The translations under genes and the position numbers were made by a program. Source: Pseudomonadota bacterium (GTDB taxonomy: Bacteria > Pseudomonadota > Gammaproteobacteria > Xanthomonadales > Xanthomonadaceae). From it: a DNA stretch of 18,019 bases. The number at the start of each line of letters is the position of its first letter. The first letter of the stretch is position 1. The stretch is taken from positions 1 to 18,019 of the forward strand of contig JAEWZE010000049.1 of the NCBI GenBank assembly GCA_023395465.1, in the 5' to 3' direction. The notes beneath the pieces were generated by a model. That model saw only the letters and a list, made by a program, of their open reading frames with translations, searched no databases and had not been told where the DNA came from. Shown here in pieces: positions 1 to 7,453 of the stretch.

Positions 1-334
1 CGTGGTGGAGCTGCGGCAACTCGCGGCTGTAGCCCTTGGGCAGGTGGCGCCGGGCGATCGCGATCTGCTCTTCGACCAGATAGATGTTGTCGAGCAGCCA
101 TTCGCCGGCGGGGGTTGCCGTCCGGCCGGCCCGCACCGCTTCGGTGAGCAGGGAGCAGGCACGGTCGAGCAGTTTCTGGTTCTCGCCCAGCCGGGCCAGC
201 AACAGGTCCGGTCCGGACCTGCGCCTGACACGGTGGGATCTGGCCAGGATGCGGCCGTGGACCTCCATCTGCTCCGCACTGAACAACTGCGCGCGCAATG
301 GCGGTTCGCGCGTGGCGACCTCGGCCCGCGCCAT
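1..334 (-). CDS. ndvB: Cyclic beta-1,2-glucan synthase, N-terminal fragment (gene runs off the left edge)
   Basis: This is the first 111 codons of a minus-strand gene cut by the window edge. The segment reading RAQLFSAEQMEVHGRILA (from about residue 13), then PAGEWLLDNIYLVEEQI and ARRHLPKGYSRELPQL, matches in my memory the conserved N-terminal region of NdvB-type cyclic beta-1,2-glucan synthases. These are very large inner-membrane proteins (roughly 2,800 residues) that make periplasmic cyclic glucans from UDP-glucose with a GT84 domain and trim them with a GH94 domain. Neither of those domains is in view. The ATG at 334 is the only ATG after an in-frame TAG at 356-358. The GGAGG-like element (350-354) is 15 nt upstream, which is too far for an ideal site, so the start is not certain. 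The GMC gene behind it on the same strand is about 250 bp away. Confidence 0.8.
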   Translation of the reverse strand, partial: MARAEVATREPPLRAQLFSAEQMEVHGRILARSHRVRRRSGPDLLLARLGENQKLLDRACSLLTEAVRAGRTATPAGEWLLDNIYLVEEQIAIARRHLPKGYSRELPQLHH

Positions 335-345
335 GCCGCGCAGCC

Positions 346-372
346 GGAGCCTCCGCTACCACCGCAGGCTCC
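346..372 (-). promoter_or_regulatory. Inverted repeat in the ndvB-like leader that covers the GGAGG element
   Basis: On the minus strand GGAGCCT (372-366) can pair with AGGCTCC (352-346), a 7-bp stem with a 13-nt loop. The only purine-rich ribosome-site candidate (GGAGG, 354-350) overlaps the right arm. If the hairpin forms, it would hide that site. This is seen only as sequence symmetry. Confidence 0.3.
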
Positions 373-444
373 AGCGAAGCCAAAGCGCCAGTCGGTCCAT
401 CGGAGGGGCATTGCGCATTCGTCATCGTAGTGCACCGGCACGCC

Positions 445-462
445 GCGCCCGTGAAAGGGCGC
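445..462. other. Small inverted repeat between the GMC gene and the ndvB-like gene
   Basis: GCGCCC (445-450) and GGGCGC (457-462) form a perfect 6-bp stem around GTGAAA. AGTGC (429-433) and GCACT (465-469) form an outer arm. It lies in the 251-bp stretch (335-585) between two minus-strand genes, about 125 bp after the GMC stop codon. No T-run follows on either strand, so I do not call an intrinsic terminator. Apart from this and the leader hairpin at 346-372, I see nothing in that stretch. Confidence 0.3.
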
Positions 463-585
463 AAGCACTGCATTTCCGGTGCGGCAGCGGGCGACACGCT
501 GTGCCCAGACCACTGGAACGGGGAGGCAGATGGAGCGACCGCGCGCGTCGCGCCCGCTGCCGCCGCGCCCGCGAGGGAAGCGAGG

Positions 586-2199
586 TCAGGCGTGGGTGCG
601 GATCAACGCCGCAGCGCGCTCCGCGATCATGATCGTCGGCGCGTTGGTGTTGCCGCCGGGCAGGGTCGGCATCACCGAGGCATCGACCACACGCAAGCCT
701 TGCACGCCGTGCACGCGCAGTTCCGGGTCGACCACGGCGGCGGCGTCGCTGCCCATCCGGCAGGTGCCGACCGGGTGGTAGACGCTCTCGGCGCGGGCGC
801 GGATGAAGGCGGCCAGCGCGGCGTCGTCCAGGTCGTCGCGCTGCGGCTGGATCGGTGCGCCGCGGTAGGGGTCGAACGCAGCCTGCGCCAGGATGTCGCG
901 CGAAACGCGGGCGCATTCGACCATCATCTTCAGGTCGAATCCCTCCGCATCGGAGAGGTAGTTCGCCTCGATCCGGGGCGCGTCTCCGCCGCGGTCGCTG
1001 GCCAGCCGGATCCGGCCGCGGCTGCGCGGCCGCAGGAAGCAGGCGTGCAGGGTGTAGCCATCGCCCGCCAGGCGGCGCCGGCCGTGGTCGTCGAGCATGG
1101 CCGGCACGAAGTGGAACTGGATGTCGGGGCGCATGTCCGTGGCCAGCGACGAGCGCACGAAGCCGCCGGCCTCGGCGATGTTGCTGCTGCCTGCGCCGCG
1201 CCGGCCGCGCAGGTAGTAGTCGAAGGCCAGGCGCAGTTCGCTGGCGCGGTCGTACGACACGCGCCGGGTGGCATGCCGCAGCGTGCAGATGTCCAGGTGG
1301 TCCTGCAGGTTGGCGCCCACGCCGGGTGCGTCGTGCAGCACGCGGATGCCGTGCCGTCGCAATTCCACCGCCGGCCCGATGCCCGACAGCATCAGCAGCT
1401 GCGGCGAGTTGATCGCGCCGCCGCTGGCGATCACTTCGCGCGCCGCCGGCTGGTGGAATGCCCGGCCGCGCACGCTGTACACCACGCCCGTCGCGCGCCC
1501 GCGTTGGAACGTGATGCGCTGCGCCTGCGCGCCGGTGACGACGTGTAGGTTCGGCCTCTGCTGGGCGGGCCGCAGGTACGCCACCGCCGCCGAGCAGCGC
1601 GCACCGTCGCGCTGGGTCACCTGGTACAGCCCCACGCCGTCCTGCACCGGCCCGTTGAAATCGTCGTTGTGCGGGTAGCCGGCCTGCCCGGCGGCTTCGA
1701 TGAAGGCGCGCGACAGCGGATTGACGTGGCGCAGGTCGCACACCGACAGCGGGCCGCCGTCGCCGTGCAGCGCGTCGCCGCCGCGCGCGTTGGCCTCGCT
1801 GCGGCGGAAGTAGGGCAGCACGTTGTCCCAGTGCCAGCCCGTGGCGCCCAGCGCGGCCCAGTCGTCGTAGTCGCCAGGTACGCCACGGGTGTAGCACATG
1901 GCGTTGATCGAACTCGATCCCCCCAGCACCTTGCCGCGCGGCCACCACAGGCGTCGGCCGTCCAGCTCCGGCTCGGGGGCGGTGTCATAGTTCCAGTTGA
2001 TGTCGGTGCGGTAGACCAGGCGGGCGAGGCCCGCGGGCATGTGGATGAAGGGATGCCAGTCGCGCGGGCCGGCCTCGAGCAGCAGCACGCGCGTGCCGGG
2101 ATCCTCGGACAGGCGGTTGGCGAGCACGCAACCGGCGGAGCCCGCCCCGATCACGATGTAGTCGAAGACGGGGGTGGTCGCGGAGGAGCTGATGCGCAT
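586..2199 (-). CDS. GMC-family FAD-dependent oxidoreductase (choline dehydrogenase-like)
   Basis: The protein is 537 residues, a normal length for glucose-methanol-choline flavoproteins, which oxidise alcohols using FAD. The N-terminal dinucleotide-binding motif is YIVIGAGSAGCVLANRLSED. The first GMC signature is RGKVLGGSSSINAM and the second is ASGGAINSPQLLMLSGIGP. The active-site region near the end has YHPVGTCRMG (His about 475) and GGNTNAPTIM (Asn 517/519), matching the His/Asn pair of the family. There is no signal peptide, so it is probably cytosolic. I chose the ATG at 2199 because the flavin motif begins about 15 residues later, as is usual; the frame stays open upstream but that part looks non-coding. 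No betaine genes (betB, betI) lie nearby, so choline is not supported as the substrate. It could act on any alcohol, for example in alkane or polyethylene-glycol use. Confidence 0.93.
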   Translation of the reverse strand: MRISSSATTPVFDYIVIGAGSAGCVLANRLSEDPGTRVLLLEAGPRDWHPFIHMPAGLARLVYRTDINWNYDTAPEPELDGRRLWWPRGKVLGGSSSINAMCYTRGVPGDYDDWAALGATGWHWDNVLPYFRRSEANARGGDALHGDGGPLSVCDLRHVNPLSRAFIEAAGQAGYPHNDDFNGPVQDGVGLYQVTQRDGARCSAAVAYLRPAQQRPNLHVVTGAQAQRITFQRGRATGVVYSVRGRAFHQPAAREVIASGGAINSPQLLMLSGIGPAVELRRHGIRVLHDAPGVGANLQDHLDICTLRHATRRVSYDRASELRLAFDYYLRGRRGAGSSNIAEAGGFVRSSLATDMRPDIQFHFVPAMLDDHGRRRLAGDGYTLHACFLRPRSRGRIRLASDRGGDAPRIEANYLSDAEGFDLKMMVECARVSRDILAQAAFDPYRGAPIQPQRDDLDDAALAAFIRARAESVYHPVGTCRMGSDAAAVVDPELRVHGVQGLRVVDASVMPTLPGGNTNAPTIMIAERAAALIRTHA

Positions 2200-2224
2200 C
2201 GGCGCACGGTAGGTCCGGGTCCTA

Positions 2225-2236
2225 GAGCATATGCTC
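2225..2236. promoter_or_regulatory. 12-bp perfect palindrome GAGCATATGCTC
   Basis: GAGCATATGCTC is its own reverse complement. It lies in the 98-bp gap between the divergent GMC gene and the Npt-like carrier, 26 bp before the GMC start codon and about 60 bp before the carrier start. It is a candidate operator for one or both genes; no regulator gene is adjacent. Confidence 0.45.
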
Positions 2237-2244
2237 GGCGGCTG

Positions 2245-2262
2245 GAATGCGCCGCCGCATTC
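2245..2262. promoter_or_regulatory. Second palindrome GAATGCG-N4-CGCATTC
   Basis: This is a perfect 7-bp inverted repeat with a 4-bp spacer. Its centre is 23 bp from the centre of the GAGCATATGCTC palindrome, about two helical turns, so both could face the same side of the DNA. It lies 35 bp before the carrier start codon. Function is inferred only from position and symmetry. Confidence 0.4.
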
Positions 2263-2297
2263 GGCTACCGTTTGCGCGCCCCACGCGTGGAACCCAG

Positions 2298-3683
2298 ATG
2301 AGCAGCGCACCCGAACACGACGTTCCCGCGGGCCGGGCGGCGCGGTTTCGCGCTGCGTTCGCCGAATCGCCGCCGCTGCTGTGGTCGTTCCTGTACTTCT
2401 TCTGCCTGCTCAGCGGCTACTACGTGCTGCGGCCGGTACGCGAGGCGATGGCCGCCTCCAGCGACGTCGAGGCGGTGTTCCCGCCGTCGCTGATCGCCTT
2501 CTTCGCCGACCGGGGCGTGGTGCTGGGCGAGTTCACGCTGCAGTTCATCTTCACCGCGGTGTTCGTGATCATGCTGCTGCTGCAGCCGGTTTACGGCTGG
2601 CTGGTGAGCCGCTTCGCGCGGCGCGTGTTCCTGCCGGTGATCTACGGCTTCTTCATCGCCACCCTGCTGGGTTTCTACGCGATGTTCGACAGCGGCATGG
2701 CCGGTCGGGGGCTGGCCTTCATCCTCTGGATCACGGTGTTCAACCTGTTTGCGGTGGCGGTGTTCTGGAGCTTCATGGCCGACGTCTACAGCAACGTCGA
2801 GGCGCGGAAGTACTACGGCTACATCGGCGCGGCGGGCACGGTCGGCGCGTTCGTGGGTCCGATCCTGACGCGGACCCTGGTCCAGCAGGTGGGGATCGCG
2901 AACATGATGCTGGTCTCGGCCGTGCTGCTGAGCCTGTGCGTGGTATGCATCCTGCGCCTGCGCCGGTATGCGGTGGCGCGCGAGCTCGAGCGTGGGCAGG
3001 CCAGCGGCGAGAAGCCGATGGGAGGCGAAGTGCTGGCCGGCCTGAAGCTGGTCGCGCGCGAGCCGCTGCTGCGCTGGCTGGCGCTGATGGTGGTGCTGGG
3101 CGTGGGCATCGGCACCCTGCTGTACAACGAGCAGAACCGGATCGCACGCACCGCCTTCGCGACCGCGGAGGAACGCGCCGCGTTCTTCTCGACCCTCGAC
3201 CTGGCGGTCAATTCGCTGACCCTGCTGGTGCAGCTGCTGGTGACCCGCGCGCTGATGTCGCGCTTCGGCATCGCCCCGGCGCTGCTGATCCCGGGCGCGG
3301 CGATCATCCTGGGCTTCTCCGTCCTCTCGGCTTCGCCGCTGCCGCTGATGGTGGCGATCGTGCAGGTGATCACGCGCGCCAGCGAGTTCTCGCTGGCCAA
3401 GCCCGCGCGCGAGACGATCTACACGCGGGTCGGCCGCGAGTGGCGCTACAAGGCCGGCGCGGCGATCGACACGGTGATCTACCGCGGCGGCGACCTCGCC
3501 TTCGTCTGGCTGCACAAGCTGCTGGCCGCGTTCGGCTCGAACGTCGTGTTCGGCGCGGGACTGGTGATCGCCTCCGGCATGACCTTCAGCGCCTGGCGGC
3601 TCCTGCGCGAGGAAGCGAAGTTGCCACCGGAACGCGCGCCACGCGCCGCCGGGCAGCGCGCCGGGACAGCCGACGCCGCCTGA
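2298..3683 (+). CDS. Npt1/Npt2-like (ATP/ADP translocase family) membrane carrier
   Basis: The protein is 461 residues with ten to twelve hydrophobic segments. The first is the typical LLWSFLYFFCLLSGYYVLRP at about residues 28-47, followed by VREAM. Further family-like stretches are FWSFMADVYSNVEARKYYGYIG and FSLAKPARETIYTRVGREWRYKAGAAIDT, both cytoplasmic-loop motifs I recall from the COG3202 nucleotide-transporter branch of the MFS-like carriers. In obligate intracellular bacteria these exchange ATP for ADP. In free-living proteobacteria the substrate is not known, so this may not be a nucleotide carrier. I chose the ATG at 2298, with weak TGGA upstream; upstream codons in the same frame are Arg-rich and lie over the palindromes. 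It diverges from the GMC gene and converges on the small membrane protein gene with only 31 bp between stop codons. Confidence 0.82.
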   Translation: MSSAPEHDVPAGRAARFRAAFAESPPLLWSFLYFFCLLSGYYVLRPVREAMAASSDVEAVFPPSLIAFFADRGVVLGEFTLQFIFTAVFVIMLLLQPVYGWLVSRFARRVFLPVIYGFFIATLLGFYAMFDSGMAGRGLAFILWITVFNLFAVAVFWSFMADVYSNVEARKYYGYIGAAGTVGAFVGPILTRTLVQQVGIANMMLVSAVLLSLCVVCILRLRRYAVARELERGQASGEKPMGGEVLAGLKLVAREPLLRWLALMVVLGVGIGTLLYNEQNRIARTAFATAEERAAFFSTLDLAVNSLTLLVQLLVTRALMSRFGIAPALLIPGAAIILGFSVLSASPLPLMVAIVQVITRASEFSLAKPARETIYTRVGREWRYKAGAAIDTVIYRGGDLAFVWLHKLLAAFGSNVVFGAGLVIASGMTFSAWRLLREEAKLPPERAPRAAGQRAGTADAA

Positions 3684-3714
3684 GCGGATGCCGCCGCCGG
3701 CAACCGCGCGCGAC

Positions 3715-4095
3715 TCAGCCGTGCAGCAGAGGCCAGGCGAACAGCAGCGCGCCGGCGGCGAACAGGGCGGTGAGTGCGTGGACCAGTGGATGATGGATCC
3801 GCAGCCAGATCAACTGCGCCGCGACGCGGATGATCCAGAACACCGCCATGCCGGCCATGACGGCCCGTCCCAGCGGCGTGGCAACCAGCTCGGCCGGATA
3901 CAGCAGGCAAAGCAGGCCGACGCCGGTGAATACCCAGACCAGCTGCAGGTTCGCGATCTGGATGATCGCGCGATTGGGCCGGGTGGCGTCCTGCAGCGTG
4001 CGCGGCCAGTCGAACTGCCGCCAGAAGCCGAGATGGAACAGGGCGAAACCGAAGCTGTGCGCTGCGCAGAGCAGCAGGAGGGGATTCACGTCCAT
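3715..4095 (-). CDS. Small four-helix membrane protein
   Basis: A 126-residue protein, MDVNPLLLLCAAHSFGFALF at its start, with four hydrophobic stretches at about residues 4-24, 45-68, 76-98 and 107-124. There is no cleavable signal and no catalytic motif that I recognise. The ATG at 4095 has a good GAGGA site (4102-4106 on the complement) 6-7 nt upstream. It starts 74 nt after the DUF4442 gene on the same strand, so the two are probably one transcript. The role is unknown. The HSFGFALFHLGFWRQFDW pattern is one I associate with hypothetical proteins of Xanthomonadaceae. Confidence 0.82.
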   Translation of the reverse strand: MDVNPLLLLCAAHSFGFALFHLGFWRQFDWPRTLQDATRPNRAIIQIANLQLVWVFTGVGLLCLLYPAELVATPLGRAVMAGMAVFWIIRVAAQLIWLRIHHPLVHALTALFAAGALLFAWPLLHG

Positions 4096-4169
4096 GGAAC
4101 GTCCTCGGCGGCGGGAATGAAAGTGTCGTCGTCCCTGTCGCGCAGCTGCGGCACGTTCTGCGGTGGACC

Positions 4170-4640
4170 TCAGGTCCGGCGCGGCGACAGCCACATGCGG
4201 ACGGTCGCCCGGAACACCATCTCGCCAGCGGCATCGAACACCTCCACGCGCACCGGCCACTCGTGGCCTTCGCCGGTCTCGCCGGCCGCTTCGGTCGGCG
4301 TCGCCACCGCGCGCATGGTGCCGCGCGCCTTCTTCAGGTATTCCACGCTCATGCCGCGCGGGATCCAGCGCATCGATGGCGGGATGCTGACCTCGGTGGT
4401 CAGCCCGCCGATGAACTCCGCCAGGTTGCACAGGGCGATGGCATGCACCGTGCCCAGGTGGTTGCTCACGCGCCGGCGGTGGCGCAGGGTGGCCTCGCCG
4501 CGCCCTGGCGCAAGCGACACGATCCGTGGCCCGATGCTTGAAAAGTAGGGTGCCTTCCAGCAGACCAGGCGCGAGAACAACCACCGGCCCAGCGGCCTGG
4601 CTTCGAATGTGCGGTACAGCGACAGGATTCGGGAGGTCAT
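4170..4640 (-). CDS. DUF4442 hotdog-fold protein (putative acyl-CoA thioesterase)
   Basis: A 156-residue protein with the hallmark of the DUF4442/PaaI-like hotdog family: NHLGTVHAIALCNLAE at about residues 60-75, followed by a beta-rich half (RWIPRGMSVEYLKKARGTM, WPVRVEVFDAAGEMVF). Hotdog enzymes of this type hydrolyse acyl-CoA esters, but activity has not been shown for most DUF4442 members. The start at 4640 (MTSRILSLYRTFEARPLGRW) fits the family start that I recall; a longer reading to 4730 would run over a strong hairpin. It lies behind fadE on the same strand, which suggests a link to acyl-CoA turnover, though the hairpins between them argue for separate control. Confidence 0.85.
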   Translation of the reverse strand: MTSRILSLYRTFEARPLGRWLFSRLVCWKAPYFSSIGPRIVSLAPGRGEATLRHRRRVSNHLGTVHAIALCNLAEFIGGLTTEVSIPPSMRWIPRGMSVEYLKKARGTMRAVATPTEAAGETGEGHEWPVRVEVFDAAGEMVFRATVRMWLSPRRT

Positions 4641-4658
4641 GGGATCCCGCTGCGATGC

Positions 4659-4681
4659 GCCCTGCCCGGGCGGGGCAGGGC
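4659..4681 (-). terminator. 9-bp perfect GC stem-loop between fadE and the DUF4442 gene
   Basis: GCCCTGCCC (4659-4667) and GGGCAGGGC (4673-4681) pair perfectly around a 5-nt loop. On the minus strand it lies 19 nt before the DUF4442 start codon. There is no T-run after it, so it may be a leader structure, an RNA-stability element or a weak terminator for read-through from fadE. Confidence 0.4.
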
Positions 4682-4756
4682 TGGAAGGAAGAAATACCGC
4701 CGTGGGGGCGCGACGCTCACCGGTCGGCATGCGCGACGGAGTACGTCGCCATCAGT

Positions 4757-4789
4757 GGAGACCGGCGCGGCGGCGCCACGCAGGTCTCC
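4757..4789 (-). terminator. Nested hairpin just after the fadE stop codon
   Basis: GGAGACC (4757-4763) pairs with GGTCTCC (4783-4789). Inside it GGCGC (4764-4768) pairs with GCGCC (4773-4777), leaving a one-sided 5-nt bulge. It begins about 27 nt after the fadE stop codon. No T-run follows, so it may protect the 3' end or end transcription with a factor. The remainder of the 176-bp gap (4641-4816) shows no gene. Confidence 0.4.
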
Positions 4790-4816
4790 TCGTCCCGGTA
4801 CGCGGACCGCTTGCCG

Positions 4817-7294
4817 CTAGGCCGCTTCGCGCGGCTGGCGCTTGTGCTGCGGCAGGTCGTAGTAGCTGGCCGCGCGCAATTCGTGCGTATCGAAATCGTC
4901 CACGGTGATGGTGTCGAGGGTCAGCTCGCGCAGCTCTTCCAGCTGCCTGCGTTCCTCGGCGGTGATCCAGCCCTCGCGCACGCCCTCGTCCAGCTGCGAC
5001 TTGAAGTCCAGCGCTTCGATGTCGCTGGCCTTGAGCGCCTTCAGGAACTTGCGCTCCACCGGCTCGGCGGCGATCGCCTTGGCCAGATAGCTGTCGATGC
5101 GCCCGCCCATGTTGTTCGCGCACGGGGTCAGGAACACACCCTGCGCCAGGCGGTCGCGCGCTTCGTTCGGCGCCATCAGCGAGGCGGCCACGCGATGGCT
5201 CAGGCGGTCGCCCGGCGGCACGGCGCGGCGGCCCAGCGGGAACACCACCGGCCACAGCAGCCAGCCCAGCGGCTTGATCGGGAAGTTGCGCAGCGCCTGC
5301 GACAGCGCCAGTTCGATCTGGTGCGCGCTGTTGTGGAAGGCCCAGGCCAGCAGCTGGTTGTCCGATTCCGGCGCGCCGGCGTCGTGGTGGCGCTTGAGCA
5401 CCGCGCTCATCATGTACAGGTGGCTGAGCACGTCGCCCAGGCGTCCCGACAGCGATTCCTTGAACTTCAGCTTGCCGCCGAGCGCGCCGAGCGACACGTC
5501 GGTGAGCAGCGCGAGGTTCGCCGCATAGCGGTCCAGCCGGCGGAAGTAGCGGCGGGTGTTGGCATCGCCCGGCGCCGCGCCGATCTTCGAGCCGGTCAGT
5601 CCGAACCAGAACGAGCGCACCGCGTTGGAGATGGCGGCGCCGACGTGGCTGTAGAGCGCGTCGTCCAGCGCCTCCAGGCCGGCCTTGCGGTCGGGATGCT
5701 GCGCCGCCTTCATCTCCTTCATGATGTACGGGTGGCACAGGATCGAACCCTGCCCGAAGATCAGCAGGCTGCGGGTCATGATGTTGGCGCCTTCGACCGT
5801 GATCGCGATCGGCGAGGCTTGCCAGGCGCGGCCGCCGAGGTTGCGCGGCCCCAGGATGATGCCCTTGCCGCCGATGATGTCCATGAAGTCGCTGGCGACC
5901 TCACGGCCCATCGAGGTGCAGTGGTACTTGGCGATCGCCGATGGCACCGACGGCACGTCGCCGCGATCGACCGCCGCGGCCGTGGCCTGCGACAGCGCGC
6001 TGATCGCATAGGCCTTGCCGCCGATGCGTGCCAGCGCCTCTTCCACGCCCTCGAAGCGGCCGACCGACAGGCCGAACTGCTTGCGGATGCGCGCATAGGC
6101 GCCACCCACCACTGCCGCGAACTTCGCGCCGCCGCTGGCGGTGGAGGGCAGGGTGATCGAGCGGCCCACGGCCAGGCACTCGTTGAGCATGTTCCAGCCC
6201 AGGCCGGCCTTTTCCACGCCGCCGATCAGCTGGTCCAGCGGCAGGAACACTTCCTGGCCGCGGACGGGTCCGTTCTGGAACGGCGAATTGAGCGGGAAGT
6301 GGCGGCGGCCGACGTCGACGCCTTCGGTGTCGCGCGGCAGCAGGGCCAGGGTGATGCCGATGTCGCGGGTGTCGCCGATCAGGCCGTCCGGGTCGTACAT
6401 GCGGAAGGCCAGGCCGATGATCGTGGCCACCGGCGCCAAGGTGATGTAGCGCTTGTCGAAGGTGAGCTTGACGCCCAGCACCTGCGTGCCGTTCCACTCG
6501 CCCTTGCAGACGATGCCGAAGTCCGGGATCGAGGTCGCGTCGGATCCGGCGAAGGGTCCGGTCAGGCCGAAGCAGGGCACTTCCTGGCCGACCGCGAGGC
6601 GCGGCAGGTAGTAGTCCTTCTGCTCCTGGGTGCCGTAGTGCATCAGCAGCTCGCCGGGACCCAGCGAGTTGGGCACGCCGACGGTCGAGCTGACCACGCT
6701 CGAGGCCGAGGCCAGCTTCTGGATCACCTTGTGATGGGCGAGCGCCGAAAAGCCCAGGCCGCCGTATTCCTTCGGGATGATCATCCCGAAGAACTTGTTG
6801 CGCTTGATGAAATCCCACAGCTCCGGCGGCAGGTCCGCGTGGACGTGGTTGATCTCCCACTCGTTGGTCATCCGGCACAGCTCTTCGACCGGGCCATCGA
6901 GGAAGGCCTGCTCTTCGGAAGTGAGTTCGGGCCTTGGGTAGGCCAGCAGCGTGTTCCAGTCCGGGTCGCCGGAGAACAGCTCGCCCTCGAAACCCACCGA
7001 ACCGGTTTCCAGCGCGATGCGTTCGGTCTGCGACAGCGGCGGCAGCGCCTTGCGCAGGAAGCCCAGGGCCGGCGCGGTGAGCAGCGGCTTGCGCACGAAC
7101 GGCAGCAGCAGCGGCACGGCGACCAGCGCGAGCAGTGCGCCGGCGACCACGGTGGCGGTGCGGTCGGCGCCGAGGAACCAGCATGCGACCAGCGCGGCGG
7201 CGCTGATCGCGACCCAGGTCGTGAGGCGCACGCGATGGTAGGCCGCGAATGCGCCGACAAGCAGCAGTGCGATGAAGGGAACGACGACGCTCAT
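4817..7294 (-). CDS. fadE: Long-chain acyl-CoA dehydrogenase, FadE type
   Basis: The protein is 825 residues, close to E. coli FadE (about 814). FadE carries out the first step of fatty-acid beta-oxidation, using FAD to form trans-2-enoyl-CoA. The N-terminus has two or three membrane segments (residues 1-66), fitting inner-membrane attachment. The dehydrogenase core follows (about 110-520), with KRNKFFGMIIPKEYGGLGFS, PNSLGPGELLMHYGT and CFGLTGPFAGSDATSIPD for FAD and substrate binding, and ITVEGANIMTRSLLIFGQG, a conserved stretch near the active site. The C-terminal third is the FadE-specific DUF1974 region. The ATG at 7294 has a strong site (GGAGG, complement of 7301-7305) 6 nt upstream. It diverges from a TetR-type gene, and its promoter carries a palindrome, so it is probably repressed by that protein and induced by acyl-CoA. 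Confidence 0.95.
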   Translation of the reverse strand: MSVVVPFIALLLVGAFAAYHRVRLTTWVAISAAALVACWFLGADRTATVVAGALLALVAVPLLLPFVRKPLLTAPALGFLRKALPPLSQTERIALETGSVGFEGELFSGDPDWNTLLAYPRPELTSEEQAFLDGPVEELCRMTNEWEINHVHADLPPELWDFIKRNKFFGMIIPKEYGGLGFSALAHHKVIQKLASASSVVSSTVGVPNSLGPGELLMHYGTQEQKDYYLPRLAVGQEVPCFGLTGPFAGSDATSIPDFGIVCKGEWNGTQVLGVKLTFDKRYITLAPVATIIGLAFRMYDPDGLIGDTRDIGITLALLPRDTEGVDVGRRHFPLNSPFQNGPVRGQEVFLPLDQLIGGVEKAGLGWNMLNECLAVGRSITLPSTASGGAKFAAVVGGAYARIRKQFGLSVGRFEGVEEALARIGGKAYAISALSQATAAAVDRGDVPSVPSAIAKYHCTSMGREVASDFMDIIGGKGIILGPRNLGGRAWQASPIAITVEGANIMTRSLLIFGQGSILCHPYIMKEMKAAQHPDRKAGLEALDDALYSHVGAAISNAVRSFWFGLTGSKIGAAPGDANTRRYFRRLDRYAANLALLTDVSLGALGGKLKFKESLSGRLGDVLSHLYMMSAVLKRHHDAGAPESDNQLLAWAFHNSAHQIELALSQALRNFPIKPLGWLLWPVVFPLGRRAVPPGDRLSHRVAASLMAPNEARDRLAQGVFLTPCANNMGGRIDSYLAKAIAAEPVERKFLKALKASDIEALDFKSQLDEGVREGWITAEERRQLEELRELTLDTITVDDFDTHELRAASYYDLPQHKRQPREAA

Positions 7295-7350
7295 CCGATG
7301 CCTCCAGAAAGGAAATATTGGCCCGCGCAGCAGCAAACCGCCGTGACGGG

Positions 7351-7376
7351 CTGACCGTACGGTCGAGTATGGTCAG
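7351..7376. promoter_or_regulatory. Candidate TetR operator at the fadE start site
   Basis: GACCGTACGGTC (7353-7364) is a perfect 12-bp palindrome. A second, larger symmetry, CTGACC (7351-7356) facing GGTCAG (7371-7376), overlaps it, giving three GGTC/GACC half-sites in 26 bp. The palindrome covers the predicted transcription start of fadE and the larger repeat covers its -10 box, a normal layout for a repressor. The TetR-type gene is divergent and begins 78 bp away. Confidence 0.6.
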
Positions 7377-7394
7377 GCGGACTGGACTTGTCAA
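7366..7394 (-). promoter_or_regulatory. fadE promoter, sigma-70 type
   Basis: On the minus strand a perfect TTGACA (-35, 7394-7389) is followed by a 17-bp spacer and CATACT (-10, 7371-7366, four of six matches). Transcription would begin near 7359, giving a leader of about 65 nt before the fadE ATG with its GGAGG site. Confidence 0.65.
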
Positions 7395-7453
7395 CGCACC
7401 GCATGATGGGCCACGATACGCTTCCCGACGGCAGCGTATGGACAACGATCGAC

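Noticed and set aside
2..430. Open plus-strand frame at the left edge
   Set aside because: The opposite strand gives the recognisable NdvB-like N-terminus, while the plus frame has low-complexity Gln/Arg/Ala composition and matches nothing.
586..2199. Specific call of choline dehydrogenase BetA
   Set aside because: No betB, betI or choline carrier is adjacent, and the family covers many alcohols.
3684..3714. Terminator between the convergent carrier and small membrane protein genes
   Set aside because: The 31-bp gap has only a weak GCGG/CCGC symmetry and no T-run on either strand.
4526..7354. 942-codon plus-strand open frame
   Set aside because: It is the antisense of fadE and the start of the DUF4442 gene. 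Its His/Gln/Arg/Val-rich composition is typical of a high-GC shadow frame, and fadE is unmistakable.
7388..7453. Longer N-terminus for the TetR-type regulator
   Set aside because: It would overlap the fadE -35 box, has no ribosome site and adds residues unlike the family.
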